A stretch of DNA of 64,000 nucleotides from Citrobacter koseri ATCC BAA-895 (GCF_000018045.1 NC_009792.1:1612001-1676000), one strand, 5' to 3'. Shown: positions 47,375 to 57,802, counted from the first letter of the stretch. Numbers and translations are program-made. The notes: generated from the sequence alone by a model not told the origin.

Positions 47375-47925
47375 TATTTTGCCAACGCGATTTTGATACT
47401 TTCCACCATCCCCGGATCTTCAGGCGTCATGTCCGGTGAGAAACGCTGTACGACCTGTCCATCCCTGCCGATTAAAAACTTCTCAAAGTTCCACAAAATA
47501 TCGTCCGGGTAAAGCGGCGCGCGGCCTTTACTCGCCATGCGCTCATAGAAACCGCTACCTTCCGGCGCAACGGCGGCAGGCGCTGCGGCAATCAACTTCT
47601 GATACAGTGGATGGCGGTTCTCACCATTGACGTCAACCTTGCTGAACATCGGGAATGTGACGCCCCAGGTGGTGCTGCAATAGGTTTTAATCTCCTCTTC
47701 AGTGCCAGGTTCCTGACCAAGAAACTGGTTGCAGGGAAAACCTAACACCGTAAAGCCCTGATCGGCCCAGGCTTTCTGAATATTCTCCAGCTGTTCGTAT
47801 TGTGGCGTTAAGCCACATTTCGAGGCCACATTAACCACCAGCAGTACGTTTCCGGCGTACTTCTCAAGCGTGGTGACATCCCCGTCGATCGTCGTCACTT
47901 CAGTGTTGAGAATGGTATCTTGCAT
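47374..47925 (-). CDS. btuE: Thioredoxin/glutathione peroxidase BtuE
   Basis: A 183-residue peroxidase; the start at 47925 (MQDTILNTEVTTIDGD) matches E. coli. It shows NVASKCGLTPQYEQLE with the peroxidatic cysteine, GFPCNQFLGQEPG and WNFEKFLIGRDG with the catalytic Gln and Trp. It is not needed for B12 uptake despite its place between btuC and btuD. Here it is preceded by a beta-lactamase gene rather than directly by btuC. Confidence 0.94.
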   Translation of the reverse strand: MQDTILNTEVTTIDGDVTTLEKYAGNVLLVVNVASKCGLTPQYEQLENIQKAWADQGFTVLGFPCNQFLGQEPGTEEEIKTYCSTTWGVTFPMFSKVDVNGENRHPLYQKLIAAAPAAVAPEGSGFYERMASKGRAPLYPDDILWNFEKFLIGRDGQVVQRFSPDMTPEDPGMVESIKIALAK

Positions 47926-47972
47926 AGCGTCTCCCATATAACAGGCGGATGTGAGTGATCAAATATCAGCTT

Positions 47973-48851
47973 TTAATCATAGACTGCGAGTGTTGAAAAC
48001 AGCGACTCCCCGATGCGGACAATCGCGGCGTCACGCTGCGCCATTGTCGCCGGAGTTTGTGTAATATAGATAACCACGAGCAGAGGTTTTTGTGATGTCG
48101 GCCAGACAACGCTAACAATAGAACGCGAGCCATTGTCGCCCGCCCCGGTTTTATCCGCGATTTTCCAGCCGTCCGGCAAGACCGAACGCAGCAGACCGTC
48201 AGCCACTTTGTCGTCCCGCATCCATTGCATAAGCTGCTCTCTTGAGGATGGCTGCAACACGTTCCCCAGCAGTAGCGTATTGAGCGTCTGCGCTATCGCG
48301 ACAGGCGTCGTGGAGTCGCGTTCATCGCCGGGAATGGCGCTGTTCAGTTCAGGCTCATAGCGATCGAGGCGGGTTATCGTATCCCCCGAATCACGCAAAA
48401 ACTGCGTGACGGCCTGCGGTCCGTTGAGCTTCCTGGCGATGAGATTGGCGGCCGTGTTATCGCTGTAGCTTACCGCCGCGCTGCACAATTGCGCCCAGCT
48501 CATGGCGTCTGGCGCCACATGTTTTTCAGTAATCGGCGAATACTCCACCAGTTGTGAGGGTTCAAACTGCGTTGAAGCAGAAAGCGCCAGCGCCTTCCTG
48601 TCGACTTCGCGTAATAACGCTGCGCATAACAGCGGCTTATGCGTACTGTTTAACGGGAACCGTTCTTCTCCCCGATAATGGGTGATACTGTTGGTCGCCG
48701 TATCAAGTACCGCAATGCCAATCCGGGCATGAAGACGCTGTTCTTCCTGCATCGCGATAGCCGACACGTATTGCGCCGTCAGCGGTGCGGCCATCGCAGA
48801 ACCGCTGAGTGCCGCCAGCACACACAGACCCCATTTCATCCGTTGCCACAT
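47973..48851 (-). CDS. Class A beta-lactamase encoded within the btu operon
   Basis: A 292-residue serine beta-lactamase precursor with a Sec signal peptide (MWQRMKWGLCVLAALSGSAMA). Catalytic motifs are complete: S70-x-x-K as STHK in FPLNSTHKPLL, SDN loop in VSYSDNTAAN, omega loop RYEPELN with Glu166, and KTGAG. Cysteines in LLCAALL and QLCSAA fit the Cys77-Cys123 disulphide. His at position 72 is unusual. It should hydrolyse penicillins and perhaps early cephalosporins; the spectrum cannot be read from sequence. The start at 48851 has GAGGA nine to ten bases upstream. It lies 29 bases after btuC and 47 before btuE, same strand, with no AmpR-type regulator. Confidence 0.9.
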   Translation of the reverse strand: MWQRMKWGLCVLAALSGSAMAAPLTAQYVSAIAMQEEQRLHARIGIAVLDTATNSITHYRGEERFPLNSTHKPLLCAALLREVDRKALALSASTQFEPSQLVEYSPITEKHVAPDAMSWAQLCSAAVSYSDNTAANLIARKLNGPQAVTQFLRDSGDTITRLDRYEPELNSAIPGDERDSTTPVAIAQTLNTLLLGNVLQPSSREQLMQWMRDDKVADGLLRSVLPDGWKIADKTGAGDNGSRSIVSVVWPTSQKPLLVVIYITQTPATMAQRDAAIVRIGESLFSTLAVYD

Positions 48852-48880
48852 ACTAATGACTTCCTCATTTCTCATTTTGG

Positions 48881-49861
48881 CTAGCGCCTGGATTTTAATA
48901 ATAGCCAGATGAAGACCGGCGCCCCCATCGTCGCCGTCACTACACCGATAGGCAGTTCCGCCGACGCCAGCGCCAGACGGGCGATAACATCCGCCAGCAG
49001 CAGAGCTATCGCCCCCGCCAGCGCACAGCCCGGCAGCAAAGCGCGATGATCGCTCAGACCGCAAAGCCGTAATATATGTGGGATCACCAGGCCGATAAAC
49101 CCAATCGAACCCGCGAGCGCAACGCTAACGCCGACCATCCAGCCCGTGGCGACCACCAGCAAATTGCGCCAGAACCACAGCGGCAGCCCCAACTGACGCG
49201 CGGACGTTTCGCCCAGCGCCAGAATATTCATCGGCTGCGACTGGCAGCAAATCCAGAGTGAAACCGGGATCAGGGCAATCATCAGCCAGGCCTGCTGCCA
49301 GTCCACCCCGCCGAATCCGCCCATCATCCAGTACATCAACTGGCGCAGGTCGAAGGAGGTTGAAAAATAGATGGCCCACGTCATCATCGCGCTGCAAATA
49401 ATGCCAAGCGCAACGCCCGCCAGCAGCAGGCGGCTGGTTGATAAATGTCGACGGGCAAATCGCAGGAGAATAAGTGTGATGATAAGCGCGCCGGCAATGG
49501 CGCAGAACCCCAGCGCCCAGCCGGGTAACTGACCTTGCCCCAGTAGCACTGCGGCAATAAGGCCCACGCCAGCGCCGTTGGAGACGCCAAGCAATCCGGG
49601 CTCGGCAAGCGGGTTTTCAAATAACGCCTGCATTACCGCGCCTGACAGCGCCAGCGCGGCACCTACCAGCAGAACAGCAAGCGTGCGAGGGAGTCGTATC
49701 TGCCAGACAAACAGTTCACCACGGGCGCTGAACCAGTCGCCAGGGGCTATCCACTGATCTCCGGCGCACAGGCTTAATACCACTGCCAGCAGCATAAGCA
49801 CCGACAGACTGGATAACCAGCGCACATTGCGGCGCTGTTGTTGGCAGGCAAAAGTCAGCAT
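48881..49861 (-). CDS. btuC: Vitamin B12 ABC importer permease BtuC
   Basis: A 326-residue inner membrane permease with ten hydrophobic helices. Landmarks are RLPRTLAVLLVGAALALSGAVMQALFENPLAEPGLLGVSNGAG in consecutive blocks and the coupling region GFIGLVIPHILR. It pairs with BtuD and receives cobalamin from BtuF. The start at 49861 (MLTFACQQQ) gives the E. coli length; an ATG three codons upstream (49870) is possible. Confidence 0.94.
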   Translation of the reverse strand: MLTFACQQQRRNVRWLSSLSVLMLLAVVLSLCAGDQWIAPGDWFSARGELFVWQIRLPRTLAVLLVGAALALSGAVMQALFENPLAEPGLLGVSNGAGVGLIAAVLLGQGQLPGWALGFCAIAGALIITLILLRFARRHLSTSRLLLAGVALGIICSAMMTWAIYFSTSFDLRQLMYWMMGGFGGVDWQQAWLMIALIPVSLWICCQSQPMNILALGETSARQLGLPLWFWRNLLVVATGWMVGVSVALAGSIGFIGLVIPHILRLCGLSDHRALLPGCALAGAIALLLADVIARLALASAELPIGVVTATMGAPVFIWLLLKSRR

Positions 49862-49924
49862 GTTTTCCATTCAGCTGAAAAGGGATGATGTTGATTTTAC
49901 GGTGCGTAACCATCACAGGAAAGA

Positions 49925-49949
49925 AAAAAGGCCGCAAAGCGGCCTTTTT
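49925..49949 (-). terminator. ihfA terminator
   Basis: GGCCGC-AAA-GCGGCC stem flanked by A and T runs, 12 bases after the ihfA stop. The flanking runs could allow function on both strands. Confidence 0.85.
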
Positions 49950-49961
49950 AGTTAGATCAGA

Positions 49962-50261
49962 TTACTCTTCTTTGGGCGAAGCGTTTTCAACCCGGCTTTT
50001 CAACTTCTGTCCGGGTCTGAAGGTCACCACGCGCCGTGCTGTAATGGGAATATCTTCGCCCGTTTTCGGGTTACGTCCCGGACGTTGATTCTTATCACGC
50101 AGATCGAAGTTACCAAAACCAGAGAGTTTCACCTGCTCACCGTTTTCCAGAGCACGACGAATCTCCTCGAAAAACAGCTCGACCAGTTCTTTGGCATCCC
50201 GCTTGCTAAGCCCAAGCTTATCAAACAGATATTCTGACATTTCAGCTTTTGTAAGCGCCAT
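49962..50261 (-). CDS. ihfA: Integration host factor subunit alpha
   Basis: A 99-residue DNA-bending protein of the HU/IHF family. It begins [20 protein letters not shown], has [22 protein letters not shown] at the beta-arm with the intercalating proline (split across the arm), and ends NASPKEE. It follows pheT by four bases and also responds to its own promoter within pheT in E. coli. Confidence 0.97.
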
Positions 50262-50265
50262 AGGT

Positions 50266-52653
50266 TCAATCCCTCAATGATGCCTGGAATCGCTCTTTTA
50301 ATGCCTCTACACATTTGGCGACGGTAGCGGCAATCTCCTCTTCTTCGAGTGTACGGCTGGTATCCTGAAGGATCAGGCTGATAGCGAGGCTCTTATAACC
50401 CTCCGCAACACCCTTACCGCGGTACACGTCAAATAAGTTTACGCCAACTACCTGATTTACGCCAACTTTCTTACACTCGGATAAAATATCCGCTGCGGGA
50501 ACGTTTTCTGCGACCACCACCGCGATGTCGCGACGGTTAGCCGGGAAGCGCGAAATCTCGCGCGCCTGAGGCACCACGCGGTCTGCGAGCTTATTCCACT
50601 CCAGTTCAAACACCAGAGTGCGACCGTTCAGATCCAGTTTACGTTCCAGCTCAGGATGAACAACCCCAATAAAACCAATGCGTTCACCTTTCAGATAAAT
50701 CGCCGCGGACTGCCCAGGATGCAGCGCCGGATTCGCTTCCGCCCTGAACTGAATGTCGGCCAGTTTGCCGGTAAGATCCAGCACCGCTTCCAGATCGCCT
50801 TTCAGATCATAGAAATCAACGGTCTCTTTCGCCAGATTCCAGTGCTCGTCATAACGGTTGCCGCAAATCACCCCTGCCAGCATCAGATCCTGACGAATGC
50901 CCAGATTTGCCTGGGTATCCGGCACGAAACGCAGACCGGTTTCAAAGATACGCACGCGATTCTGCTGACGGTTCTGGTTATAGACCACCGTTGACAGCAG
51001 GCCGGTCCACAGTGAAAGACGCATCGCCGACATCTCAATGGAGATCGGGCTTGGCAGCAACAGCGCTTCTTCGCCCGGATGCAGCAGTTGCTGAACCTTC
51101 GGATCGACAAAGCTATAGGTGATCACTTCCTGGTAGCCTTTGTCATTGAGCATGGTTTTCACACGCTTCAGCGACAAGTTGGCTTCACGGTGAGTCCCCA
51201 TGATTAAACCCGCCTGAATCGGCTCATCAGGAATGTTGTTGTAGCCATACACGCGGGCCACTTCTTCGACCAGATCTTCTTCAATCTCCATGTCGAAACG
51301 CCAGCTCGGCGCGACCGCTTTCCACTCGTCCTGACCTTCAGTCACTTCGCAGCCCAGACGACGCAGAATATCGCTCACCTGCTCATCGGCAATGTGATGC
51401 CCGATCAGACGATCCAGCTTGCTACGACGAAGCGTAATGGTCGCGCGTTTCGGCAGCGTGGCGTCATTCGTGACGTCGATAACCGGACCGGCTTCGCCGC
51501 CGCAAATGTCGATCAACAGGCGGGTGGCGCGCTCCATTGCTTTGTACTGCAACGCCGGGTCCACACCACGCTCATAGCGGTGGGAAGCATCCGTATGCAG
51601 ACCGTGGCGACGCGCACGACCGGTAATAGACAGCGGGCTAAAGAACGCGCATTCCAGCAGCACGTTTTGCGTTTCCTCATTCACGCCGGAATGCTCGCCG
51701 CCAAAGATACCGCCCATCGCCAGCGCTTTGTGGTGATCCGCGATCACCAGCGTATCGGTGCTCAGCTTCGCTTCTGTGCCGTCCAGCAGCACCAGGGTTT
51801 CGCCCTCTTTGGCCATACGCACGACAATACCGCCTTCAATACGATCTTTGTCAAAGGCATGCATCGGCTGACCCAGTTCAAGCAGTACATAGTTGGTGAC
51901 GTCAACGACAGCATCAATGGAACGAATGCCGCAGCGACGCAGCTTCTCTTTCATCCACAGCGGCGTAGGCGCTTTAACATTAATGCCTTTCACCACGCGA
52001 CCCAGGTAGCGCGGGCAGGCATCCGGCGCTTCAACCGCGATCGGCAGCGTGTCATTGATGGTGGCTGCAACAGGTGCGATCTCCGGCTCAACCAGCGCGA
52101 TTTTGTTCAGGACAGCGACATCACGCGCCACACCGATGATCCCTAAGCAGTCGGCGCGGTTCGGCGTCACGCTGATTTCAATGGTGTTATCGTCAAGCTT
52201 CAGGTATTCACGGATATCGGTTCCGATCGGCGCATCCGTCGGTAATTCGATGATGCCGCTATGGTCGTCGGAAATCCCCAGTTCGGAGAAGGAGCACAGC
52301 ATCCCTTCCGACGGCTCGCCGCGCAGTTTAGCGGCTTTGATTTTGAAATCGCCCGGCAGAACCGCGCCGATAGTTGCAACGGCTACTTTCAGCCCCTGAC
52401 GGCAGTTAGGCGCGCCACAGACGATATCCAGCAGGCGTTCGCCGCCCACGTTCACTTTCGTAACGCGCAGTTTATCTGCGTTCGGGTGCTGGCCGCACTC
52501 CACCACTTCACCCACAACCACGCCGTTGAACTCACCGGCGACGGCGTCAACGCCATCCACTTCCAGACCCGCCATCGTAATCTGATCCGACAGCGCATCG
52601 CTGTCGATTGCCGGGTTCACCCATTCGCGTAACCACAGTTCACTGAATTTCAT
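50266..52653 (-). CDS. pheT: Phenylalanine-tRNA ligase beta subunit
   Basis: A 795-residue subunit. The N-terminal tRNA-binding (OB) domain has [19 protein letters not shown]. The B3/B4 editing domain has the [15 protein letters not shown] region, and B5 and the C-terminal anticodon-binding domain ([14 protein letters not shown]) follow. It corrects mischarged Tyr-tRNA(Phe) and completes the alpha2-beta2 enzyme with PheS. It lies 15 bases after pheS. Confidence 0.97.
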
Positions 52654-52668
52654 TGTTTTACCCTGCCT

Positions 52669-53652
52669 TTATTTAAACTGTTTGAGGAAACGCAGATCGT
52701 TTTCGAAGAATGAGCGCAGATCGGTCACGCCATAACGCAGCATGGTCAGACGCTCCATCCCCATACCAAACGCGAAGCCAGAGTAGATTTCCGGGTCGAT
52801 GCCCACGTTGCGCAGAACGTTCGGATGCACCATCCCGCAACCCAGCACTTCCAGCCATTTGCCGTTTTTGCCCATTACATCCACTTCTGCGGACGGTTCC
52901 GTGAACGGGAAGTAAGAAGGACGGAAACGGATTTGCAGGTCTTCTTCAAAGAAGTTACGCAGGAAGTCGTGCAGCGTGCCTTTCAGGTTGGTGAAGCTGA
53001 TGTTGGTGTCAACAATCAGCCCTTCCATCTGATGGAACATCGGGGTGTGCGTTTGATCGTAGTCGTTACGGTACACTCGGCCCGGCGCAATAATACGGAT
53101 CGGCGGCTGCTGTTCTTTCATAGTACGAATCTGCACGCCGGAAGTCTGCGTACGCAGCAGACGGGTGGCATCAAACCAGAAAGTGTCGTGGTCAGCACGG
53201 GCCGGGTGATGGCCTGGAATGTTCAGCGCATCGAAGTTGTGGTAATCGTCTTCGATCTCCGGGCCAGTCGCCACGGTAAAACCAAGCTCACCGAAGAAAC
53301 TTTCAATACGATCAATGGTACGTGTTACCGGATGCAGACCACCGTTCTCAATACGACGCCCAGGCAGAGAAACGTCGATGGTTTCCGCCGCCAGACGTGC
53401 ATTCAGCGCCGCGTTTTCTAAATCCGCTTTGCGCGCGTTCAGCGCTTGTTGTACCTGCTCTTTTGCTTCATTGATAACCGCGCCGGCTGCCGGACGCTCT
53501 TCTGGCGGCAATTCACGCAGGGTCGTCATCTGAAGGGTTAAATGCCCTTTCTTGCCCAAATATTCGACGCGTACATTGTCTAACGCGGCAACATCTGACG
53601 CCTGGTTAATGGCTGCCTTCGCACTGGCAACCAGCTCTGCGAGATGTGACAT
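52669..53652 (-). CDS. pheS: Phenylalanine-tRNA ligase alpha subunit
   Basis: A 327-residue catalytic subunit of class II. The start at 53652 (MSHLAELVASAKAAINQ) matches E. coli. The N-terminal coiled coil is followed by the catalytic core, with motif 2 GRVYRNDYDQTHTPMFHQMEG and motif 3 GFAFGMGMERLTMLRYG. The acidic-small Ala in the phenylalanine pocket region (FAFGMG) is as in the wild-type family. It is controlled by pheM attenuation. Confidence 0.97.
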   Translation of the reverse strand: MSHLAELVASAKAAINQASDVAALDNVRVEYLGKKGHLTLQMTTLRELPPEERPAAGAVINEAKEQVQQALNARKADLENAALNARLAAETIDVSLPGRRIENGGLHPVTRTIDRIESFFGELGFTVATGPEIEDDYHNFDALNIPGHHPARADHDTFWFDATRLLRTQTSGVQIRTMKEQQPPIRIIAPGRVYRNDYDQTHTPMFHQMEGLIVDTNISFTNLKGTLHDFLRNFFEEDLQIRFRPSYFPFTEPSAEVDVMGKNGKWLEVLGCGMVHPNVLRNVGIDPEIYSGFAFGMGMERLTMLRYGVTDLRSFFENDLRFLKQFK

Positions 53653-53715
53653 GGTTTTCCTCATTGTGTCGGTGAAGACACCGGTTCGTTGGACTTAATC
53701 TCTCGATTTCAGGTA

Positions 53716-53746
53716 CAAAAAAAGCCTCCATCAGGAGGCTTTTTCG
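53716..53746 (-). terminator. pheST attenuator
   Basis: AGCCTCC and GGAGGCT (53723-53729 and 53734-53740) form a hairpin with a U-run on the minus strand, between pheM and pheS. In E. coli, ribosome stalling at pheM Phe codons prevents this terminator from forming. Confidence 0.9.
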
Positions 53747-53788
53747 CGCTGTTTTTCGTTTCTTCTTTCACGCGCTAGCCTCCTGGAG

Positions 53789-53833
53789 TCAGGTGCTAAA
53801 GTAAAAAAAGAAGCGGAAAATAGCAGCATTCAT
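53789..53833 (-). CDS. pheM: pheST operon leader peptide
   Basis: A 14-residue peptide, [14 protein letters not shown], identical to my recollection of E. coli PheM. Five of the fourteen residues are phenylalanine, and they sense charged tRNA-Phe. It precedes the attenuator hairpin and pheS. It is too short for usual gene finders. Confidence 0.95.
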
Positions 53834-53922
53834 GCTTGCGTTACCTTGTGTGGTAAAACCGGACAACCTTTATTGAAAAGGGTTACGGATAAATTGTCAA
53901 CTGATTGATTGCACTACAAATA

Positions 53923-53950
53923 AAAGAGAGGGAGCCAGGCTCCCTCTTTT
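53923..53950 (-). terminator. rplT terminator
   Basis: AAGAGAGGGAGCC and GGCTCCCTCTTTT form a long stem with a very short loop just after the rplT stop on the minus strand. Confidence 0.8.
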
Positions 53951-53957
53951 CACTGGC

Positions 53958-54329
<372 letters not shown>

Positions 54330-54432
54330 CTATTCTGATTCGCCCTTCATCTTTCACATTTTCGCGGCGTTAACCGCCTTGCGACATGCGAAATCTATCG
54401 GGCATAAAAAAGTTAAAAAAAACGTTAACGGC

Positions 54433-54654
<222 letters not shown>

Positions 54655-54726
54655 TTAATAAACGAAACCCAGGCGAACAAAATCTGTGAAGCCCGAAGGC
54701 TCCACAGGAATTGCTACTTGAAGGCC

Positions 54727-55269
54727 TTACTGTTTCTTCTTAGGAGCGAGCACCATAATCATCTGACGGCCTTCGATCTTCGTAGGGAAGGATTCGACAA
54801 CTGCCAGTTCAGCCAGATCTTCTTTCACGCGATTAAGCACTTCCATACCGATCTGTTGGTGGGCCATCTCACGACCGCGGAAACGCAGCGTGATCTTGGC
54901 CTTATCGCCCTCTTCGAGAAAGCGAATCAGGCTGCGGAGTTTTACCTGATAGTCGCCTTCATCTGTACCAGGACGGAATTTAATTTCCTTAACCTGGATA
55001 ACTTTTTGCTTTTTCTTCTGTTCCTTAGAAGACTTACTCTTTTCATAGAGGAATTTGCCGTAATCCATTATACGACAAACCGGCGGCTCGGCGTTAGGGC
55101 TGATTTCGACTAAGTCTACTCCAGCTTCTTCAGCTTTTTCCAGAGCTTCTCTCAGACTCACAATACCAAGCTGCTCCCCTTCCAGACCTGTTAAGCGAAC
55201 TTCCTGGGCGCGAATTTCGCCATTGATACGGTTAGGACGCGCCGTTTGAACTCGTTTTCCGCCTTTAAT
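54727..55269 (-). CDS. infC: Translation initiation factor IF-3, AUU start
   Basis: A 180-residue protein. The full-length start is an ATT at 55267-55269, three bases after the thrS stop. It gives the expected N-terminus KGGKRVQTARPNRINGEIRA. An internal GTG at 55161 begins VSLREALEKAEE, mid-protein. AUU start codons are discriminated against by IF-3 itself, which gives autoregulation. The C-domain holds ITLRFRGREMAHQ and ends APKKKQ. ATG-only gene callers would truncate it. Confidence 0.96.
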   Translation of the reverse strand: MKGGKRVQTARPNRINGEIRAQEVRLTGLEGEQLGIVSLREALEKAEEAGVDLVEISPNAEPPVCRIMDYGKFLYEKSKSSKEQKKKQKVIQVKEIKFRPGTDEGDYQVKLRSLIRFLEEGDKAKITLRFRGREMAHQQIGMEVLNRVKEDLAELAVVESFPTKIEGRQMIMVLAPKKKQ

Positions 55270-55272
55270 ACT

Positions 55273-57201
55273 TTATTCCTCCAGTTGTTGAAGACTGCGG
55301 CTGCGAATCTCTTGTTGCAGCTTCTCGATAACTTCATTTACGTCCAGGCTGCCCAAGTCTTTGCCACGACGGGTACGCACGGCTACTTTGCCTGCTTCTA
55401 CCTCTTTGTCGCCACAGACCAACATGTAAGGGACACGACGTAAAGTGTGCTCGCGGATTTTAAAGCCTATCTTCTCATTTCTCAAGTCTGCTTTTACACG
55501 AATGCCCGCATTTTGTAGTTTCTGCGTCAATTCGTTAACGTATTCAGACTGAGTATCGGTAATGTTCATCACCACTACCTGAACCGGCGCAAGCCAGGTC
55601 GGGAAGAAGCCCGCGAACTCTTCAGTCAGGATACCGATGAAACGTTCCATTGACCCAAGAATCGCGCGGTGAATCATCACCGGCACCTGACGCTCGTTGT
55701 TTTCGCCAACATAAGAGGCGTTCAGACGAGACGGCAGAGAGAAGTCCAGCTGTACCGTACCGCACTGCCATGCACGATCGAGGCAGTCATACAGGGTAAA
55801 TTCAATTTTCGGACCGTAGAATGCGCCCTCACCCAGTTGATACTCAAACGGGATGTTGTTTTCTTCCAGCGCAACGGCCAGATCCGCCTCAGCACGATCC
55901 CACATTTCATCGCTACCGATACGTTTTTCGGGGCGAGTGGAAAGTTTGACGACGATTTTCTCGAAGCCAAAGGTGCTGTACATATCGTAGACCATACGAA
56001 TACAGGCGTTCACTTCATCGCGAATCTGTTCTTCAGTACAGAAGATATGCGCATCATCCTGGGTGAAGCCACGTACGCGCATCAGGCCATGCAAGGCGCC
56101 TGACGGTTCGTTACGGTGGCAGCTACCGAATTCCGCCATACGCAGCGGCAGATCGCGGTAGGACTTCAGACCCTGGTTGAAGATCTGCACGTGGCCCGGG
56201 CAGTTCATCGGCTTGATGCAGTATTCACGGTTCTCTGAAGAGGTAGTGAACATCGCATCTTTGTAGTTTTCCCAGTGCCCGGTTTTTTCCCACAGCACAC
56301 GGTCCATCATGAACGGGCCTTTAACTTCCTGATACTGATATTCTTTGAGCTTAGAACGCACAAAGACTTCCAGTTCACGGAAGATAGTCCAGCCGTCGTT
56401 ATGCCAGAACACCATACCCGGCGCTTCTTCCTGCATATGATACAGGTCAAGCTGCTTACCGATTTTACGGTGGTCGCGCTTGGCGGCTTCTTCAAGGCGT
56501 TGCAGATAGGCGTTCAGGGATTTTTTATCCGCCCACGCCGTACCATAAATACGTTGCAGCATCTTGTTGTTGCTGTCGCCACGCCAGTATGCCCCTGCGG
56601 TTTTCATCAGTTTGAAGTGATGGCAGAAACGCATGTTCGGCACGTGCGGGCCACGGCACATATCGACATATTCTTCATGATGATACAAGCCCGGCTTGTC
56701 ATCATGCGCAATATTCTCATCAAGAATAGAAACCTTATAGGTTTCTCCACGCTTCACGAAGGTTTCACGCGCTTCGTGCCAGCTCACTTTCTTCTTAATG
56801 ACGTCGTAGTTTTTCTCAGCAAGCTCGTGCATCCGTTTTTCGAGCGCGTCGACATCTTCCTGGGTTAACGTACGGTCGAGATCAATATCATAGTAAAAAC
56901 CGTTATCGACAACCGGACCGATAGCCATTTTGGTGTTCGGCCAAAGTTGTTTAATCGCGTGCCCTAACAGGTGCGCGCAGGAGTGACGAATGATCTCCAG
57001 ACCTTCTTCATCTTTCGCGGTGATGATTGCCAGCTGAGCGTCGTTTTCAATGAGATCGGACGCGTCAACCAGTTCGCCATTAACGCGACCTGCGATACAG
57101 GCTTTCGCCAGTCCTGGACCAATGTCCAGCGCAACATCCATGGGGCTTACAGCGTGGTCGTAATGGCGTTGGCTGCCATCAGGAAGAGTAATAACAGGCA
57201 T
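55273..57201 (-). CDS. thrS: Threonine-tRNA ligase
   Basis: A 642-residue class II synthetase. The N-terminal TGS domain (about 1-60) begins MPVITLPDGSQRHYD. The editing domain has HSCAHLLGHAIKQLWP with the HxxxH pair. The catalytic core has MNCPGHVQIF with the zinc cysteine, and motif 2 FGSCHRNEPSGALHGLMRVR. Its C-terminal anticodon-binding domain recognises tRNA-Thr. In E. coli the enzyme represses its own mRNA by binding the leader. Confidence 0.97.
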   Translation of the reverse strand: MPVITLPDGSQRHYDHAVSPMDVALDIGPGLAKACIAGRVNGELVDASDLIENDAQLAIITAKDEEGLEIIRHSCAHLLGHAIKQLWPNTKMAIGPVVDNGFYYDIDLDRTLTQEDVDALEKRMHELAEKNYDVIKKKVSWHEARETFVKRGETYKVSILDENIAHDDKPGLYHHEEYVDMCRGPHVPNMRFCHHFKLMKTAGAYWRGDSNNKMLQRIYGTAWADKKSLNAYLQRLEEAAKRDHRKIGKQLDLYHMQEEAPGMVFWHNDGWTIFRELEVFVRSKLKEYQYQEVKGPFMMDRVLWEKTGHWENYKDAMFTTSSENREYCIKPMNCPGHVQIFNQGLKSYRDLPLRMAEFGSCHRNEPSGALHGLMRVRGFTQDDAHIFCTEEQIRDEVNACIRMVYDMYSTFGFEKIVVKLSTRPEKRIGSDEMWDRAEADLAVALEENNIPFEYQLGEGAFYGPKIEFTLYDCLDRAWQCGTVQLDFSLPSRLNASYVGENNERQVPVMIHRAILGSMERFIGILTEEFAGFFPTWLAPVQVVVMNITDTQSEYVNELTQKLQNAGIRVKADLRNEKIGFKIREHTLRRVPYMLVCGDKEVEAGKVAVRTRRGKDLGSLDVNEVIEKLQQEIRSRSLQQLEE

Positions 57202-57380
57202 GTTATATCCTTATTTGCAGTGGTGACCCACACGAAAGATCACATACAAAGTTTCAATATTTAAAATTATCAAAAAGTTATGGGCTGATTCCCGCTTCAC
57301 TCTGCGAAATATGTCACGGCCCGCCTGAATGGCGAGACTGGACCTACACCCGTTTTTTGATAACACCGCTTGACAGTGTA
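57202..57380 (-). promoter_or_regulatory. thrS mRNA leader (autoregulatory operator)
   Basis: The sequence just upstream of thrS (minus strand, including GTGGGTCACCACTGC and AAGGATATAAC before the ATG) resembles the E. coli thrS leader, whose hairpins mimic tRNA-Thr and are bound by ThrRS. I recognise it by similarity and position and did not fold it. The 304-base gap 57202-57505 holds this leader and the yniD promoter. Confidence 0.5.
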
Positions 57381-57505
57381 CACGGCATTGACTGCCGATC
57401 AAAGCCGCAATCACGCCGAACTGTATGATGTAAATCAATTCCCTGACGCGCCATCGCTTTTGTTACACTGGGAGCATCAGTCCGATTTTGACAGGAAGAG
57501 AGAAA

Positions 57506-57613
57506 ATGCCAACAAACCGCTTTGCCAAAAAACACTGGAAGATGGTTGTCGTATTGCTCCTCATTTGCGGCGCAATGTTGCTGCTCCGCTGGGCGGCGAT
57601 GATTTGGGGCTAA
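57506..57613 (+). CDS. yniD: YniD, small membrane protein
   Basis: A 35-residue protein starting MPTNRFAKKHWKMVVVLLLI and ending MLLLRWAAMIWG, nearly identical to E. coli YniD. A basic N-terminus is followed by one transmembrane helix. It has AGGAAGAG upstream of the ATG. Function unknown. Short enough to be missed by most gene finders. Confidence 0.9.
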   Translation: MPTNRFAKKHWKMVVVLLLICGAMLLLRWAAMIWG

Positions 57614-57763
57614 TATCCGAAGCGTTCGCCGAAAGTTAATTCCTGCGAATGAATAGAAAGCATCAATAATATGCACGTTCAACGCATTTTTATGAATGGC
57701 ATTCGCCACGGAAAATATAAATATAATTTCACTTAGCGCGCAATCGCGATAAAAACGCTAATT

Positions 57764-57796
57764 TAAAAAGCCGGGTCGTGTTTAAAACAACCCGGC
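57764..57796 (-). terminator. ydiY terminator
   Basis: GCCGGGT and ACCCGGC (57770-57776 and 57790-57796) with a U-run on the minus strand, a few bases past the ydiY stop. Confidence 0.8.
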
Positions 57797-57802
57797 AGGC
57801 GA

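Noticed and set aside
48852..49064. Upstream extension of the beta-lactamase frame to an earlier start inside btuC
   Set aside because: The extra 71 residues overlap btuC in another frame, are low in complexity and would bury the signal peptide; GAGGA before 48851 marks the start.
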